From: Microbacterium sp. Root53
GTDB taxonomy: Bacteria; Actinomycetota; Actinomycetes; Actinomycetales; Microbacteriaceae
DNA: 42,947 nucleotides
Direction: 5' to 3'
Assembly: GCF_001426925.1 (NCBI RefSeq)
Contig: NZ_LMFR01000008.1
Span: 1-42,947 of the forward strand
Under the pieces are notes generated by a model. The model saw only the letters and a program-made list of their open reading frames with translations. It was not told the origin of the DNA and searched no databases. Made by a program: the position numbers and the translations under genes. Below, piece after piece: positions 34,021 through 42,848 of this stretch (positions are counted from its first letter, which is position 1; each line of letters starts with the position of its first letter).

Positions 34021-35553
34021 TCACCCGCCGCCACCACAGTGAGCGAGGGTCGCGCCTCTCCTCCCCGGTGTCCGGTCGCGCCCGCACGATCCCCCGACGC
34101 AGAGGAAGGACGGCGCGCAGATGCAGCCGATCACACCACGCCCCGCGGACGCCCGCGGCGCAACCGGCCGGACCCGAGGCGCGGTCGCCGCCGCGGTCGC
34201 GGCGACGGCGGTCATCCTGCCGCTGGCGATCGCCCCCGCGGCGCACGCCGCGCCGGCCGCGCCGGGCACCGCGGCGGTCAGCGCGCGCAGTTCGTCGAGC
34301 GGGATCATGCTGAACGGCATGAAGCAGGTGTGCGCCCGTGCGAGGTCGAGGGCCAGGCGCAGCTCGTCCGCCGCGCCGGCGCCGTCCCCCGCGCGCTGCG
34401 CGAGCGCGGCCCGCACCAGGTGCGCCTCGATGACCAGCCGCAGGCGGCCGGTCTCGGCCGCGATCACCGACGACGCCTCGCTCTCGGCGCGGACCGCGTC
34501 GTCGACGAGCAGGTAGGAGATCGCGCGGCGCGCTGCGGCGAACGGTCCCGTGGAGTGGTCGCCCTCCGTGAACATCCGGATCGCGGCGGCCGCGTTCCCC
34601 CGCATCAGCAGCGCCTCCGAGCGGATGATCCGGTTGTGCTGCGCCAGGAAAGGGACCGCGTCGAGATGCGGAGGCAGCGCGCTGAGCACGGTGTCGAACT
34701 CGCTGAGCAGGGCCGCCGTGCAGGCTACGTCGAGGCGCGAGCGCACCATGAGCCGGCCCCCGGCCAGGAACGGGATGCGCTCGCCGGCCTCGCGCAGCCG
34801 GATGGCCCCGATGAGTTCGTCCGCCAGCGGCAGGTCCACGCGGTCCCACGCCCGGATGGACCGCGCGATCGCGCCGGAGACGTGGACGGCGGTCACGTCC
34901 GGATGCTCCGCTCGCAGCCGCTCGTGGCGAGCGAGCCACGCGTCCGCGTCGACGCCGCGACCGCCCAGCGCGAACAGCCAGGCGAGCTCGCCCGACGCGT
35001 TGATCTGCGTGCGGCTGTTGCCCGTCGCCTCCGCGCCCGCGTACGCCTCTGCCAGCAGCCCGATCGCCGTCGGGGCGTCGTCGGCGAGCAGGTGGGACAG
35101 GGCCCACTGGAACTGCAGGTTCGGGAGCACCTGCTCGAGCTCTCCGCCCGCCGCCGCGGCCGCGGCGCGGGCTCGGGCCACGTAGTCCAGCGCCGCCGGC
35201 AGGTCGCCGCCCGTGCGGGCGCCGCCGGCCCGGCTCGTCCAGAGGATGGCGGCGACGCGCGCGGAGTCCGCGGGATCCGGTTCGGGCGCGAGATCCGCGT
35301 AGACCAGCGGCCGCACGCTCGCGTCCAGCCGCAGGTGCCGGGCGTAGGAGCGCGCCACGATCCACTCCGGGTGCTCGTCGAACGCCTCGGCCGGCATGGC
35401 GTCCGCCACGGCCTCGATCACCGTCGCGTCGCGCGCGATGAGCGCCGCCCAGTCCTCGGCGACCAGACGCGCGGCGACGCGCCAGTCGTCCCGCGCGAGC
35501 GCGTCGAACACGGCTCTCGCGTGCTCTCCGCGCTCCGGAGTCTCAGCCCCCAC
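34021..35553 (-). CDS. LuxR-like regulator that has lost its DNA-binding end (chimeric 3' part)
   Basis: The first 430 or so residues form a TPR-like helical array of the kind that precedes a LuxR helix-turn-helix in large actinobacterial regulators (ALARDDWRVAARLVAEDWAAL, QWALSHLLADDAPTAIGLLAEAYAGAEATGN, LVIEAHLVRAALAQRAGDGAGAADELRLALDLA). Where the HTH should start, after LDELRALTAAVPG, the frame instead reads Ala-rich and then Arg/Cys-rich sequence that is the complement of a signal-peptide coding region on the plus strand. The HTH is therefore missing, and the tail (about 34021-34265) is not native. The product, if made, cannot bind DNA through the usual domain. Confidence 0.7.
   Translation of the reverse strand: MGAETPERGEHARAVFDALARDDWRVAARLVAEDWAALIARDATVIEAVADAMPAEAFDEHPEWIVARSYARHLRLDASVRPLVYADLAPEPDPADSARVAAILWTSRAGGARTGGDLPAALDYVARARAAAAAAGGELEQVLPNLQFQWALSHLLADDAPTAIGLLAEAYAGAEATGNSRTQINASGELAWLFALGGRGVDADAWLARHERLRAEHPDVTAVHVSGAIARSIRAWDRVDLPLADELIGAIRLREAGERIPFLAGGRLMVRSRLDVACTAALLSEFDTVLSALPPHLDAVPFLAQHNRIIRSEALLMRGNAAAAIRMFTEGDHSTGPFAAARRAISYLLVDDAVRAESEASSVIAAETGRLRLVIEAHLVRAALAQRAGDGAGAADELRLALDLARAHTCFMPFSMIPLDELRALTAAVPGAAGAACAAGAIASGRMTAVAATAAATAPRVRPVAPRASAGRGVIGCICAPSFLCVGGSCGRDRTPGRRGATLAHCGGGG
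34121..34516 (+). pseudogene. 5' fragment of a secreted-protein gene fused into antisense luxR sequence
   Basis: A strong ribosome site (AGAGGAAGGA, 34101-34110) precedes ATG 34121, and the first 45 or so residues are a clean Sec signal peptide (RTRGAVAAAVAATAVILPL, cleavage near AHA-AP). After about codon 48 the frame turns into Arg/Ser-rich nonsense, which is the antisense of the LuxR-like gene. The rest of the secreted protein is gone. Being next to the GH32 cluster, the lost gene may have been an extracellular fructanase, but nothing in the remaining sequence proves it. Confidence 0.6.
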
Positions 35554-35594
35554 TTCTCCCTTTCGACCGCCCCATCCTGACGTGCCGGCCCGGC

Positions 35595-36224
35595 TCAGCC
35601 GAGTCGGCGCAGATCCCGGAGCGCGGCCTCGGCGGCCGCCGCGTCACGGGCTTCGACCGCGGCGCGCAGATCCTCGACCGCGCCGAGGTCGGCGAGCTCC
35701 TCGAGCGGCCGACGGAGCGCCCGGACGTTCCGGCCCACGGCCGGCACCGTGTCGGCGAGCATCCGCGCGGCGAACTGACGGGGATCGATCCCGATCAGGA
35801 ACGACAGCAGCTCCTCGAGCGCGAAGGCCAACGCCGCGACGTCGGCGGCGACGGCGAGCGCGCGCACGCGCATCCGCAGCGTGGCGTGATCGGCCGGGGA
35901 CAGGTCGGGCAGCAGCATCCGCAGCAGCATCCCGCCCGTGTACCCCGCGAACGCAAGCGACTCCTGCGCGAGCTTCTCCGTCACGTGCGTCACGCGCGTG
36001 AACCGGCTCGGCTCGACGTCGATCAGTCCGATGCGCTCGAGTCGCAGCAGCGCCTCCCGCACCGGCATCCGCGACACTCCGAGCCGCGCGGCGAGCTCCG
36101 AGTCGCGCAGGATCTCTCCCTCGTCGAGCCGTCCCTCGCGGAACGCCTCGACCAGGACCTCGAAGACCCGCGCGCTCAGCCGCGGCGTCTCCGGTCGCTC
36201 CAGTCTGGGCATGATATCGACCAT
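35595..36224 (-). CDS. GntR family transcriptional regulator
   Basis: 209 residues. The N-terminal GntR winged helix is VFEVLVEAFREGRLDEGEILRDSELAARLGVSRMPVREALLRLERIGLIDVEP. The C-terminal part is all-helical, as in the FCD/VanR subgroup, but without obvious metal-ligand His residues. I choose ATG 36224, with GGAGGGGGA six bases upstream, over in-frame codons further up. It lies 42 bp in front of the LuxR-like gene on the same strand. The targets are unknown; its nearness to the fructoside genes is suggestive only. Confidence 0.85.
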   Translation of the reverse strand: MVDIMPRLERPETPRLSARVFEVLVEAFREGRLDEGEILRDSELAARLGVSRMPVREALLRLERIGLIDVEPSRFTRVTHVTEKLAQESLAFAGYTGGMLLRMLLPDLSPADHATLRMRVRALAVAADVAALAFALEELLSFLIGIDPRQFAARMLADTVPAVGRNVRALRRPLEELADLGAVEDLRAAVEARDAAAAEAALRDLRRLG

Positions 36225-36447
36225 CCGGGATCCCCCTCCCCTGGTGAGCGTACGGCCAGCGGAGGGCGCCGGGATCCAACTCAATCCACCGTTTCACCCG
36301 GTTTGACGTGCAGTCTGCTAACGATTCGCCCACACAGGTCCTGTTCGGATGCGCAGATCGACCAGCCTGTGCGCGCTCCGGCCAGACGGTGCGTGCCGCC
36401 CCGCGAGGGAGTTCCGAGCGCGCCCGGCGCGGCTGAGCCGGTTGCCG

Positions 36448-36475
36448 CGAGCTGCCGCTTCGAAGCGGCAGCTCG
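36448..36475. terminator. Perfect 28-bp dyad, terminator of the mannosyltransferase gene
   Basis: The palindrome is CGAGCTGCCGCTTC followed by its exact complement, centred between 36461 and 36462. It begins 12 bases beyond the stop of the minus-strand membrane glycosyltransferase gene. Confidence 0.8.
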
Positions 36476-36486
36476 GGGCGACGACC

Positions 36487-37713
36487 TCACGGGATGTGCC
36501 AGAACTCCGTGCCCAGGCCGTACATGCACCAGATCCACCACCACTGGCCCGCGAGGCACGCGGCGAGCACGCCGAGCCGCCATGCGAGGCTCCGCGGCTG
36601 GGCGACCGCACCCCACAGCGGCGCCAGCGGGAACAGCAGGCGGAACACGCTCGACTGCGGCAGGAAGACCGCCAGCAGGTACAGCAGGTAGCTCGCGGCC
36701 CACAGCCGCGCCTCCACGCCGAGGCGCGGCACCCGCGGGTCAAGGGCGAGGACCAGCCCCACGCCCACGACGGCGACGACGAGCCCCGCGAGGCCCCATG
36801 CAGGGTCGAGACCCCACTGGCCGAACCAGTAGTCGATGGCGAGTAGCCAGCCCTCGAACGGCACGAACGGACCGGTGTCGCCCACCCACAGCCGGCGCCA
36901 CGAGAGCTCCGTCTCGAGGTAGGCGTCCATCCGCCCGGTCACGGCTCCCGCGATCAGCTGCCATCCGAACCCGAGACCGACCGCGAGCGCGGCCGCTCCC
37001 GCCAGCCGGATGAGCTCGCCGCGCGCGAGCGGTTCGCGCCGGCGGCAGAGCCAGCGCCACGCGCCGAACAGCCCGAGCAGCAGCGCGAACGCCAGCACGC
37101 CCGGCCGCGTGAACGCCATGACCGGGACGATCGCGAACAGCCACGCGTACTCGCGCCGCTGCAGACACCGGATGCCGAGCAGGATCAGCAGCAGGAAGGG
37201 CGCCTCGGCATACCCCACCTGGAACATCGCGGCGAGCGGCGCCGCCGCGAAGAACGCCACGGCCCACATCGCGGCCCGCTCCCCGATCCGTTCGACAAGC
37301 ATCCGCCGCAGCACGAGGCAGCAGAGGTACCCCGACACGAGCGCGATCACCCCGGCGCCGGCGCCCCAGCCGCCGAGCACGGCGCCCAGAGCGCCCGCGG
37401 CCCAGGCGAACAGCGGCATGAACGCCCACGCGTTCTGCGCGACCTCGCCGTCGTCCGTCAGCGGCAGGACGACCGGATACCCCTCGATCGCGATGCGGCG
37501 GTAGTACTGCGCGTCCCACGCCTGGAGGTAGGTGCCGAGGTCCGCACCGGGGCCGAAGCGCGAATCGGCCGGCGCCATCGCGCTCCCGAGCAGGAAGAAC
37601 GCGGTCGTGATCACGCGCGCCGCGACGTAGATCGCCGCGATCCGGACGGCGGGCGCATCGCGCAGCCGCGCGGCGGCGCCGCACCGAGGGAGGCCGACCG
37701 CGACCTGCTTCAC
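36487..37713 (-). CDS. PIG-V-like polytopic mannosyltransferase
   Basis: 408 residues with about ten hydrophobic helices. The conserved region DLGTYLQAWDAQYYRRIAIEGYP in the first outer loop carries the Asp residues expected for a GT-C glycosyltransferase, followed by AFMPLFAWAAGAL, VGYAEAPFLLLILLGIRCL and SVFRLLFPLAPLWG. The layout matches GPI mannosyltransferase 2 (PIG-V)-like proteins of actinobacteria, which would add mannose from a polyprenyl donor to a cell-envelope acceptor. The start is GTG 37713, six bases after a minus-strand GATACT -10 element (37720-37725); the open frame further up lacks coding character. Confidence 0.83.
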   Translation of the reverse strand: MKQVAVGLPRCGAAARLRDAPAVRIAAIYVAARVITTAFFLLGSAMAPADSRFGPGADLGTYLQAWDAQYYRRIAIEGYPVVLPLTDDGEVAQNAWAFMPLFAWAAGALGAVLGGWGAGAGVIALVSGYLCCLVLRRMLVERIGERAAMWAVAFFAAAPLAAMFQVGYAEAPFLLLILLGIRCLQRREYAWLFAIVPVMAFTRPGVLAFALLLGLFGAWRWLCRRREPLARGELIRLAGAAALAVGLGFGWQLIAGAVTGRMDAYLETELSWRRLWVGDTGPFVPFEGWLLAIDYWFGQWGLDPAWGLAGLVVAVVGVGLVLALDPRVPRLGVEARLWAASYLLYLLAVFLPQSSVFRLLFPLAPLWGAVAQPRSLAWRLGVLAACLAGQWWWIWCMYGLGTEFWHIP

Positions 37714-37810
37714 GCGCGCAGTATCGCACCGCGCCGTGAACCGCGGCCGTCCGGCCGCCGCGGCCCTCGAACCTGTGTGCCCGCACATGTTCCGGGCGTA
37801 CCGTCAGGAC

Positions 37811-38335
37811 ATGAATGCACAACTGAAGATCGCGGGGCAGAGCCCCGAACCGCTGGGTCTGGGGTCCGTCCTCATCGGCTCGCTTCCGGACACGCTCCTG
37901 ACCGAGCGCGCACCTGACCGGTACACCGTCGAGGCGGTGTTCACGCGCCGCACGGATCACGACGAGGTCGTCGCGATCCAGAGCGCGGCCACGCGCTCCT
38001 TCCTGTCCGCCAACGGCTTCCCGACGGTCGAGCTGCGCGTCGCCGACCGGCGCCTGGAGATCGCGAACACCAATCTCGAGGAGCTTCGCGACGGCCTCGC
38101 CGCGGTCCTCGCCGAGCGGCTCGCGGACATCAGCTCCTCGCTCCTGGCCGAGCGCCACGAGCGCGAGCACCGCGTGCAGGACGCGTCCGACCGGGAGCAG
38201 GTCCGCGCCGCATCCGTCGCAGCGCTGGCCGAGTCGATCGGGTTCACCCGACGTCACGGCGCGGCGGCGGCCGACGACGACTCGCGCATCCAGGACTGGG
38301 CCGAGGAGGGCGGGGCCCATTCGACTGCCCGCTGA
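37811..38335 (+). CDS. Conserved-looking protein of unknown function
   Basis: 174 residues, not recognised. The middle (YTVEAVFTRRTDHDEVVAIQSAATRSFLSANGFPTVELRVADRRLEIANTNLEELRDGLAAVLAERLADIS) looks like an alpha/beta fold, followed by a charged, helix-forming stretch, LLAERHEREHRVQDASDREQ. There is no signal peptide or membrane segment. TACCGT (37799-37804) lies six bases before the ATG, so the gene is probably leaderless. It is divergent from the mannosyltransferase and is the last gene before the accessory right end. Confidence 0.75.
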   Translation: MNAQLKIAGQSPEPLGLGSVLIGSLPDTLLTERAPDRYTVEAVFTRRTDHDEVVAIQSAATRSFLSANGFPTVELRVADRRLEIANTNLEELRDGLAAVLAERLADISSSLLAERHEREHRVQDASDREQVRAASVAALAESIGFTRRHGAAAADDDSRIQDWAEEGGAHSTAR

Positions 38336-39134
38336 TCGCCGCACGCCGGGAGCTGTGACGCGGCTGACACGATGGCACGGCAGATCGTCCGCGCGGGTGC
38401 CGCGCCACAGCCTCCGGATGTCCCTTCTCACTGCAGTTGACACAGCGTGAGACGCGCGACCCGCAGAATAACGCGGGCGCAGAGCTTCCCGAGGCACGCG
38501 ATCCGTCTCCCGGAAGTTGTCAGTGACTGCCTCCTGCGCTTGGACAGGCTCGCCTGAACGCGAATGCCCGGCGGCTGAGGCCACCCGACATCTCCGCGGT
38601 AGACAACCGGGTCGTTGTTCGCAAACGATGAGACACATAGCCAGCGCCGCTGTCGGCTATCCGTTCAACGCCCCCGTACGCGTGTCCGCCAGCCGCCGAT
38701 CGCGCGCTGTGCCCGTGGTTGCGGAATGCGAGACTCCGCCCGCCTCGATGCTCCGATTCACATACGAGCGCGCTGCCGATCGCTATGCCGCCCAAGGTCA
38801 CGGCGCGAAGACCAAAAGCCATGCTTCGCGCGCCGGACCTCCGGCGAGGTTCGTCCCCGCGTAACCTCGACGTGGTGAACCCCAATGCGCTCGTACCACC
38901 GCGGATGCGGGTGATCCTCTCTAGTGCGCTCATTGATATAGGCAGACCCTTGATGCCGACGGTCCGGGCTGCGGGAGCGGTGTGGGTGCTGAACCCGGAA
39001 CCCTGGGATATCTGAGACTGCGAAGCGGACGACGCCCGAGCGTGTGTCGTGTTGGTCGCGACAGGGACTCGCCCAGGCCGGCTTCGCAGTCCGGTCGCCT
39101 CGGGATGTCCTTGGCGTCCTCTAGCATCGCGGGC
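38336..39134. other. About 800 bp without a credible gene
   Basis: Open frames exist on both strands (up to 276 codons on the minus strand), but their products are low-complexity Arg/Ser/Gly-rich and show no domain. Base composition looks less GC-rich and less codon-patterned than the flanking core genes. A TTGACA occurs at 38437-38442 without a matching -10 element. The stretch could be a decayed gene or an integration scar. Its last bases hold the promoter of the YobI-like gene (TAGCAT, 39122-39127). Confidence 0.5.
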
Positions 39135-42100
39135 ATGAATGCCTCGGTCCATGCAGAGCCCGGTGCCGGCGCGCCTGCCCTTCGGAGCCTCGCGCCAGCG
39201 TTCGACGAGGCACAGCATGATGTCTATTTCCGTGCAGTTATGCGCGCTGTCACCGAGCAGGACGATGTCCGGAACATCGCACTGACGGGACCGTACGGGA
39301 CGGGCAAGAGCAGCATCCTGGAGCATCTCGCCGAGTCGGAGCAGCTGCACGACCGGGTGCTGCAGCTGTCGCTCTCCACGGTCGGGGACAACCCAGCGCG
39401 CCGCAATGCCGACGGGGACGATGGGGATGACGGGGTTGATGAGCCGGCGGTCGAGTCGACGACGAATCTGATCCAGAAGGAGATCGTCAAGCAGATCCTG
39501 TACCGGGACGAGCCCGGCCGCACCCGCGGGTCCCGGTTCCGCCGGATCTCCCGGTTCCGATGGCCGCGGGAGATCGGCCTGGCGGTCGCGGCTGGGGCGC
39601 TGATCGCCGCGGTGATGTATTTGCTGCGGCTGCTGCAGCCGGTCGTGGAGGTGCTACAGCAGCAGCCGCTAGCGCTGACCCCGGAGGCGGCGTACGCGGC
39701 GGTCGTGCTGGTCGTCGCCTCGACCGTGGCCGCGTTGCGGTGGGTGAGTCACAATCGGATCTTCCTGGAGCGGCTGAGCGCGGGACCGGCGACGGTCGCC
39801 CTGTCGGATCAGTCCTCCAGTTATTTCGACAAGTACATGGACGAGATCGTGTACTACTTCGAGCAGAGCGGCCGCGACATCGTGGTGTTCGAGGACATCG
39901 ATCGGTTCGAGAACGTCGAGATCTTCGAGGCGCTGCGCGCCTTGAACGGACTGCTGAACGGCTCGGAGCAGGTCCGCAACCGCCGCCGCCCGGGCCGGAC
40001 GTGGTTTGATCGCGAACCGGCGCCGGATGTGAAGTTCATCTATGCCTTGCGGGACAGCGTGTTCGAACAGCTCGGCAGCGAGGTGGACGGCGAGGACGCC
40101 GCCGACGACGAGGTCAAGCGCGCCAACCGGACGAAGTTCTTTGACCTGGTGATCCCCGTGGTGCCGTTCATCACGCACCGCAACGCGCGCGATCTGATGG
40201 CACGTGAGTTGACCGGCACCGGGGTCTCCGCCCCGCTGGTGAACCTCGCCGCGCAGCACGTCGCGGACATGCGGCTGATCAAGAGCATGCGCAACGAGTA
40301 CGACGTGTACGCGTCGCGTCTCCTGGACACCCCGAGCCGGATGCCGGGGCTGGATCCTGACCGTCTGTTCGCGATGATCCTGTACAAGAGCGTGCACATG
40401 GGGGACTTCGAGCGGATCCGGTTCGGGAAGAGCCGGCTCGATCAGCTTCACGCCGCGTGGCGCGAGATCGTGAACACGTCCCTCGCTGCGGCCCGGAAGC
40501 GGGAACGGGACGCCGCCGACCTGCTCGCCCGCCACGGTATCTCCGCCACCCGTGCAGCTCAGCTCGGCGCCCGGCTCGAGAACGTTGTGCGCGCCATCGT
40601 TGAGCCGACCTATCGGGACCACTGGTACATCCAGATCGAGCAGAACCAGTACCGGGCGGAAGAGGTACGGCAGGCGTCGTTCTGGACGAAAGCGAGGACC
40701 CCTGACACGAGGATCATCGTGGCCTCGACGCATGGAGGCGGGTCCACGGTGTGGACGCCGGCCCGTCTCGAGACGCTGATGGGGTACAAGATCGACCCGG
40801 TCGCTCTGTCGGATGCGGAGCGGCCCGTGCAGACTCGGCGGCTCGCTTCCGCCCGAGACGACATCCGCTTCCTGCGGCATCACACGTGGCAGGAGATCCA
40901 CGCACGCACCGACTTCACACATGCCGCCGCCGAAGGCGAGGCGGAGTCGTTCGCGGCCGCCACGCATCGGCTGCTGCAGTCGCGGCTGGCACGCGCCCTG
41001 GTCGCCGGCGGCTACATCAACGACTACTTCGCGCTGTACATCTCGCAGTACTACGGTGATCACCTGCGCCGCGACGCGCAGAACTACATCGTCCACGCCC
41101 TGGACCGGGGCGCACCGGACATCAACTATCCGCTCGAGCCCGACGACGTCGAAGCGATCATCACCGACAAGGGCCCGGACATCCTCGGCGACCGCGCCGC
41201 CTACAACATCGCCATCCTCGATCACCTCCTCGTGAGCCGGCCGGGAGAGGCCGCGCTGATGGTGGCCCAAATCGCCGCCTGGGAAGACGATGATCGCGCG
41301 TTCCTGGAGCAGTACCTGCAAGCGGGGGCTGCGCCGGTCCGCCTGATCGAGATGCTCACCCCGAGGGCCGCCGATCTGCTGCGGTGGCTCATCCAAGACG
41401 CGCCGCTGTCGGGTGAGCAGCTTGCCCCGCTCGTGGAAGCCGTCCTGGCTTCGACCGATGACGATGTCGAGTACGCGGTGCCGTTGGAGCTGGACGATGT
41501 CGTACGCGCGTATGCCGCCGACTTCACCAGCCTTCGCACGGACACGCCGGAGGAACCCCTGACGACGGTGCGCGCGACGAGAGTTGTGGATTCCCTCGCC
41601 CGGTTCGGGTGCCGGCTGCCGGACACGTCGTTCCTCAGCGACACGGCCCGTGAGGCCGTGATCCGGCACGGCGGATACGACCTGACGGCAAGGAACCTGC
41701 GGGATCTGACGTCCCGCGATTCGCTGGCGCTGGACTCGCTCGTGGCGTCCGACACGCGCATCGCCGGCACCGCGCTGAAGCGGATCGGCGAGTACCTGGA
41801 CATGCTCGCCACCGAAACCGGCTCGACCTCCGTGGATGATGCCGACCAGTTCGCACGGATCCTGGCTTCGGTCGACGCGGCGACCGGGAAGGACACCGTC
41901 CGGGTGTCGGAGGTGGTGCGGCGCGCCGCCGCGTCCTGCGCGGTGCCGGTCCTGGCGGATGCCCCGGAGTCGGCGTGGGCGTCGCTGGCGGCGTCGAAAC
42001 GTACCGATCCGTCGGCGCGGAACCTGCTGACGTACCTCGATGAGTTCGATGAGATCGACGAGAACGTCGCCGCTCTCATCGAACCAGGCTTCCGTGCCGC

Positions 42101-42848
42101 TGACGCGGACGACCTCGATGACGCGGAACGGACTCGGTTGGCCACACATGTCCTCAACGCGGAGATTTCGATTCCTCGGCCGGCGGATCGGGTGTCGGTC
42201 GCGACGAGCCTTCACCCGCCGACACCCCTGCCGCCGGCATCGTTCACCCCGGAGAGCGGGGAACGCGCCGGGCTGATGCTCGCCGCCGGCCTGATCGCCG
42301 ATGACGCATCGTCGTTCCTCCCACCGGTGACCCAGGACTGGGAGACATGGGCGTTCGCAGCCGCGAAGTCCCGCCGGATCATCGAGTTCCTCACGCCGCA
42401 GATCCTGCCGTCGCCCGCGGTGCGGAACCTATTCGACAGCGCCGTCGTACCGGACGCGGTCAAGACGCATGTGCTTGCCCGGCTCGACTCGTTCGCCGCT
42501 GGGGCGGCGCGAGCCGACATCCGATCCGCGGTCTCGTACGCGGTCGCCTCGGGTGCCACCGTGCAGCCGGGGATGCTGGAGTTCCTGCGCGCGGGCGGTG
42601 CCGAGGCGGACGACATGGTGCGGCTCGTGGCACGCCTGGTCGATCTGCCGCTCGGGGATCTTCGCGCCTTCCTGCGGCGGCTGCCGCCCCCGTACGTCGT
42701 GCTCGCCGACCCGGGGACTGAACGCCCGCTGGTTCCTGACGAGGCCGAGATTGTTGCCGTGCTGGACCGGTTGGCGACTGCCGGCGTGGTCAGCAGTCAC
42801 CGTGCCGACGGCGGTCGACGTCGTGTTGCGCTCCGGCATCCGGCCTAG
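39135..42848 (+). CDS. YobI-like membrane-anchored P-loop NTPase
   Basis: 1,237 residues. Residues 15-65 (LRSLAPAFDEAQHDVYFRAVMRAVT, then IALTGPYGTGKSSILEHL) carry Walker A at 52-59 and match the start of YobI-type NTPases. An acidic insert (about 91-106) and two TM helices (about 147-165 and 185-204) follow, then Walker B DIVVFEDIDRFENVEIFEALRALNGLL near 249-256. The remaining 900 residues are largely helical and repeat-like, without a recognised effector. YobI NTPases have been predicted, not proven, to act in conflict or defence systems. A TAGCAT -10 element (39122-39127) places the transcript start at ATG 39135; the frame 51 codons further up is not coding-like. Codon use is less GC-extreme than in neighbouring core genes, suggesting transfer. 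Confidence 0.82.
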   Translation: MNASVHAEPGAGAPALRSLAPAFDEAQHDVYFRAVMRAVTEQDDVRNIALTGPYGTGKSSILEHLAESEQLHDRVLQLSLSTVGDNPARRNADGDDGDDGVDEPAVESTTNLIQKEIVKQILYRDEPGRTRGSRFRRISRFRWPREIGLAVAAGALIAAVMYLLRLLQPVVEVLQQQPLALTPEAAYAAVVLVVASTVAALRWVSHNRIFLERLSAGPATVALSDQSSSYFDKYMDEIVYYFEQSGRDIVVFEDIDRFENVEIFEALRALNGLLNGSEQVRNRRRPGRTWFDREPAPDVKFIYALRDSVFEQLGSEVDGEDAADDEVKRANRTKFFDLVIPVVPFITHRNARDLMARELTGTGVSAPLVNLAAQHVADMRLIKSMRNEYDVYASRLLDTPSRMPGLDPDRLFAMILYKSVHMGDFERIRFGKSRLDQLHAAWREIVNTSLAAARKRERDAADLLARHGISATRAAQLGARLENVVRAIVEPTYRDHWYIQIEQNQYRAEEVRQASFWTKARTPDTRIIVASTHGGGSTVWTPARLETLMGYKIDPVALSDAERPVQTRRLASARDDIRFLRHHTWQEIHARTDFTHAAAEGEAESFAAATHRLLQSRLARALVAGGYINDYFALYISQYYGDHLRRDAQNYIVHALDRGAPDINYPLEPDDVEAIITDKGPDILGDRAAYNIAILDHLLVSRPGEAALMVAQIAAWEDDDRAFLEQYLQAGAAPVRLIEMLTPRAADLLRWLIQDAPLSGEQLAPLVEAVLASTDDDVEYAVPLELDDVVRAYAADFTSLRTDTPEEPLTTVRATRVVDSLARFGCRLPDTSFLSDTAREAVIRHGGYDLTARNLRDLTSRDSLALDSLVASDTRIAGTALKRIGEYLDMLATETGSTSVDDADQFARILASVDAATGKDTVRVSEVVRRAAASCAVPVLADAPESAWASLAASKRTDPSARNLLTYLDEFDEIDENVAALIEPGFRAADADDLDDAERTRLATHVLNAEISIPRPADRVSVATSLHPPTPLPPASFTPESGERAGLMLAAGLIADDASSFLPPVTQDWETWAFAAAKSRRIIEFLTPQILPSPAVRNLFDSAVVPDAVKTHVLARLDSFAAGAARADIRSAVSYAVASGATVQPGMLEFLRAGGAEADDMVRLVARLVDLPLGDLRAFLRRLPPPYVVLADPGTERPLVPDEAEIVAVLDRLATAGVVSSHRADGGRRRVALRHPA

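Noticed and set aside
38520..39350. A 276-codon minus-strand frame next to the NTPase
   Set aside because: There is no recognisable domain, the composition is low-complexity, and it overlaps the promoter and first 200 bases of the NTPase gene.
39669..42215. An 848-codon minus-strand frame inside the YobI-like gene
   Set aside because: It is Arg/Gly/Val-rich with no domain or start signal; the plus-strand NTPase has Walker motifs and a promoter.
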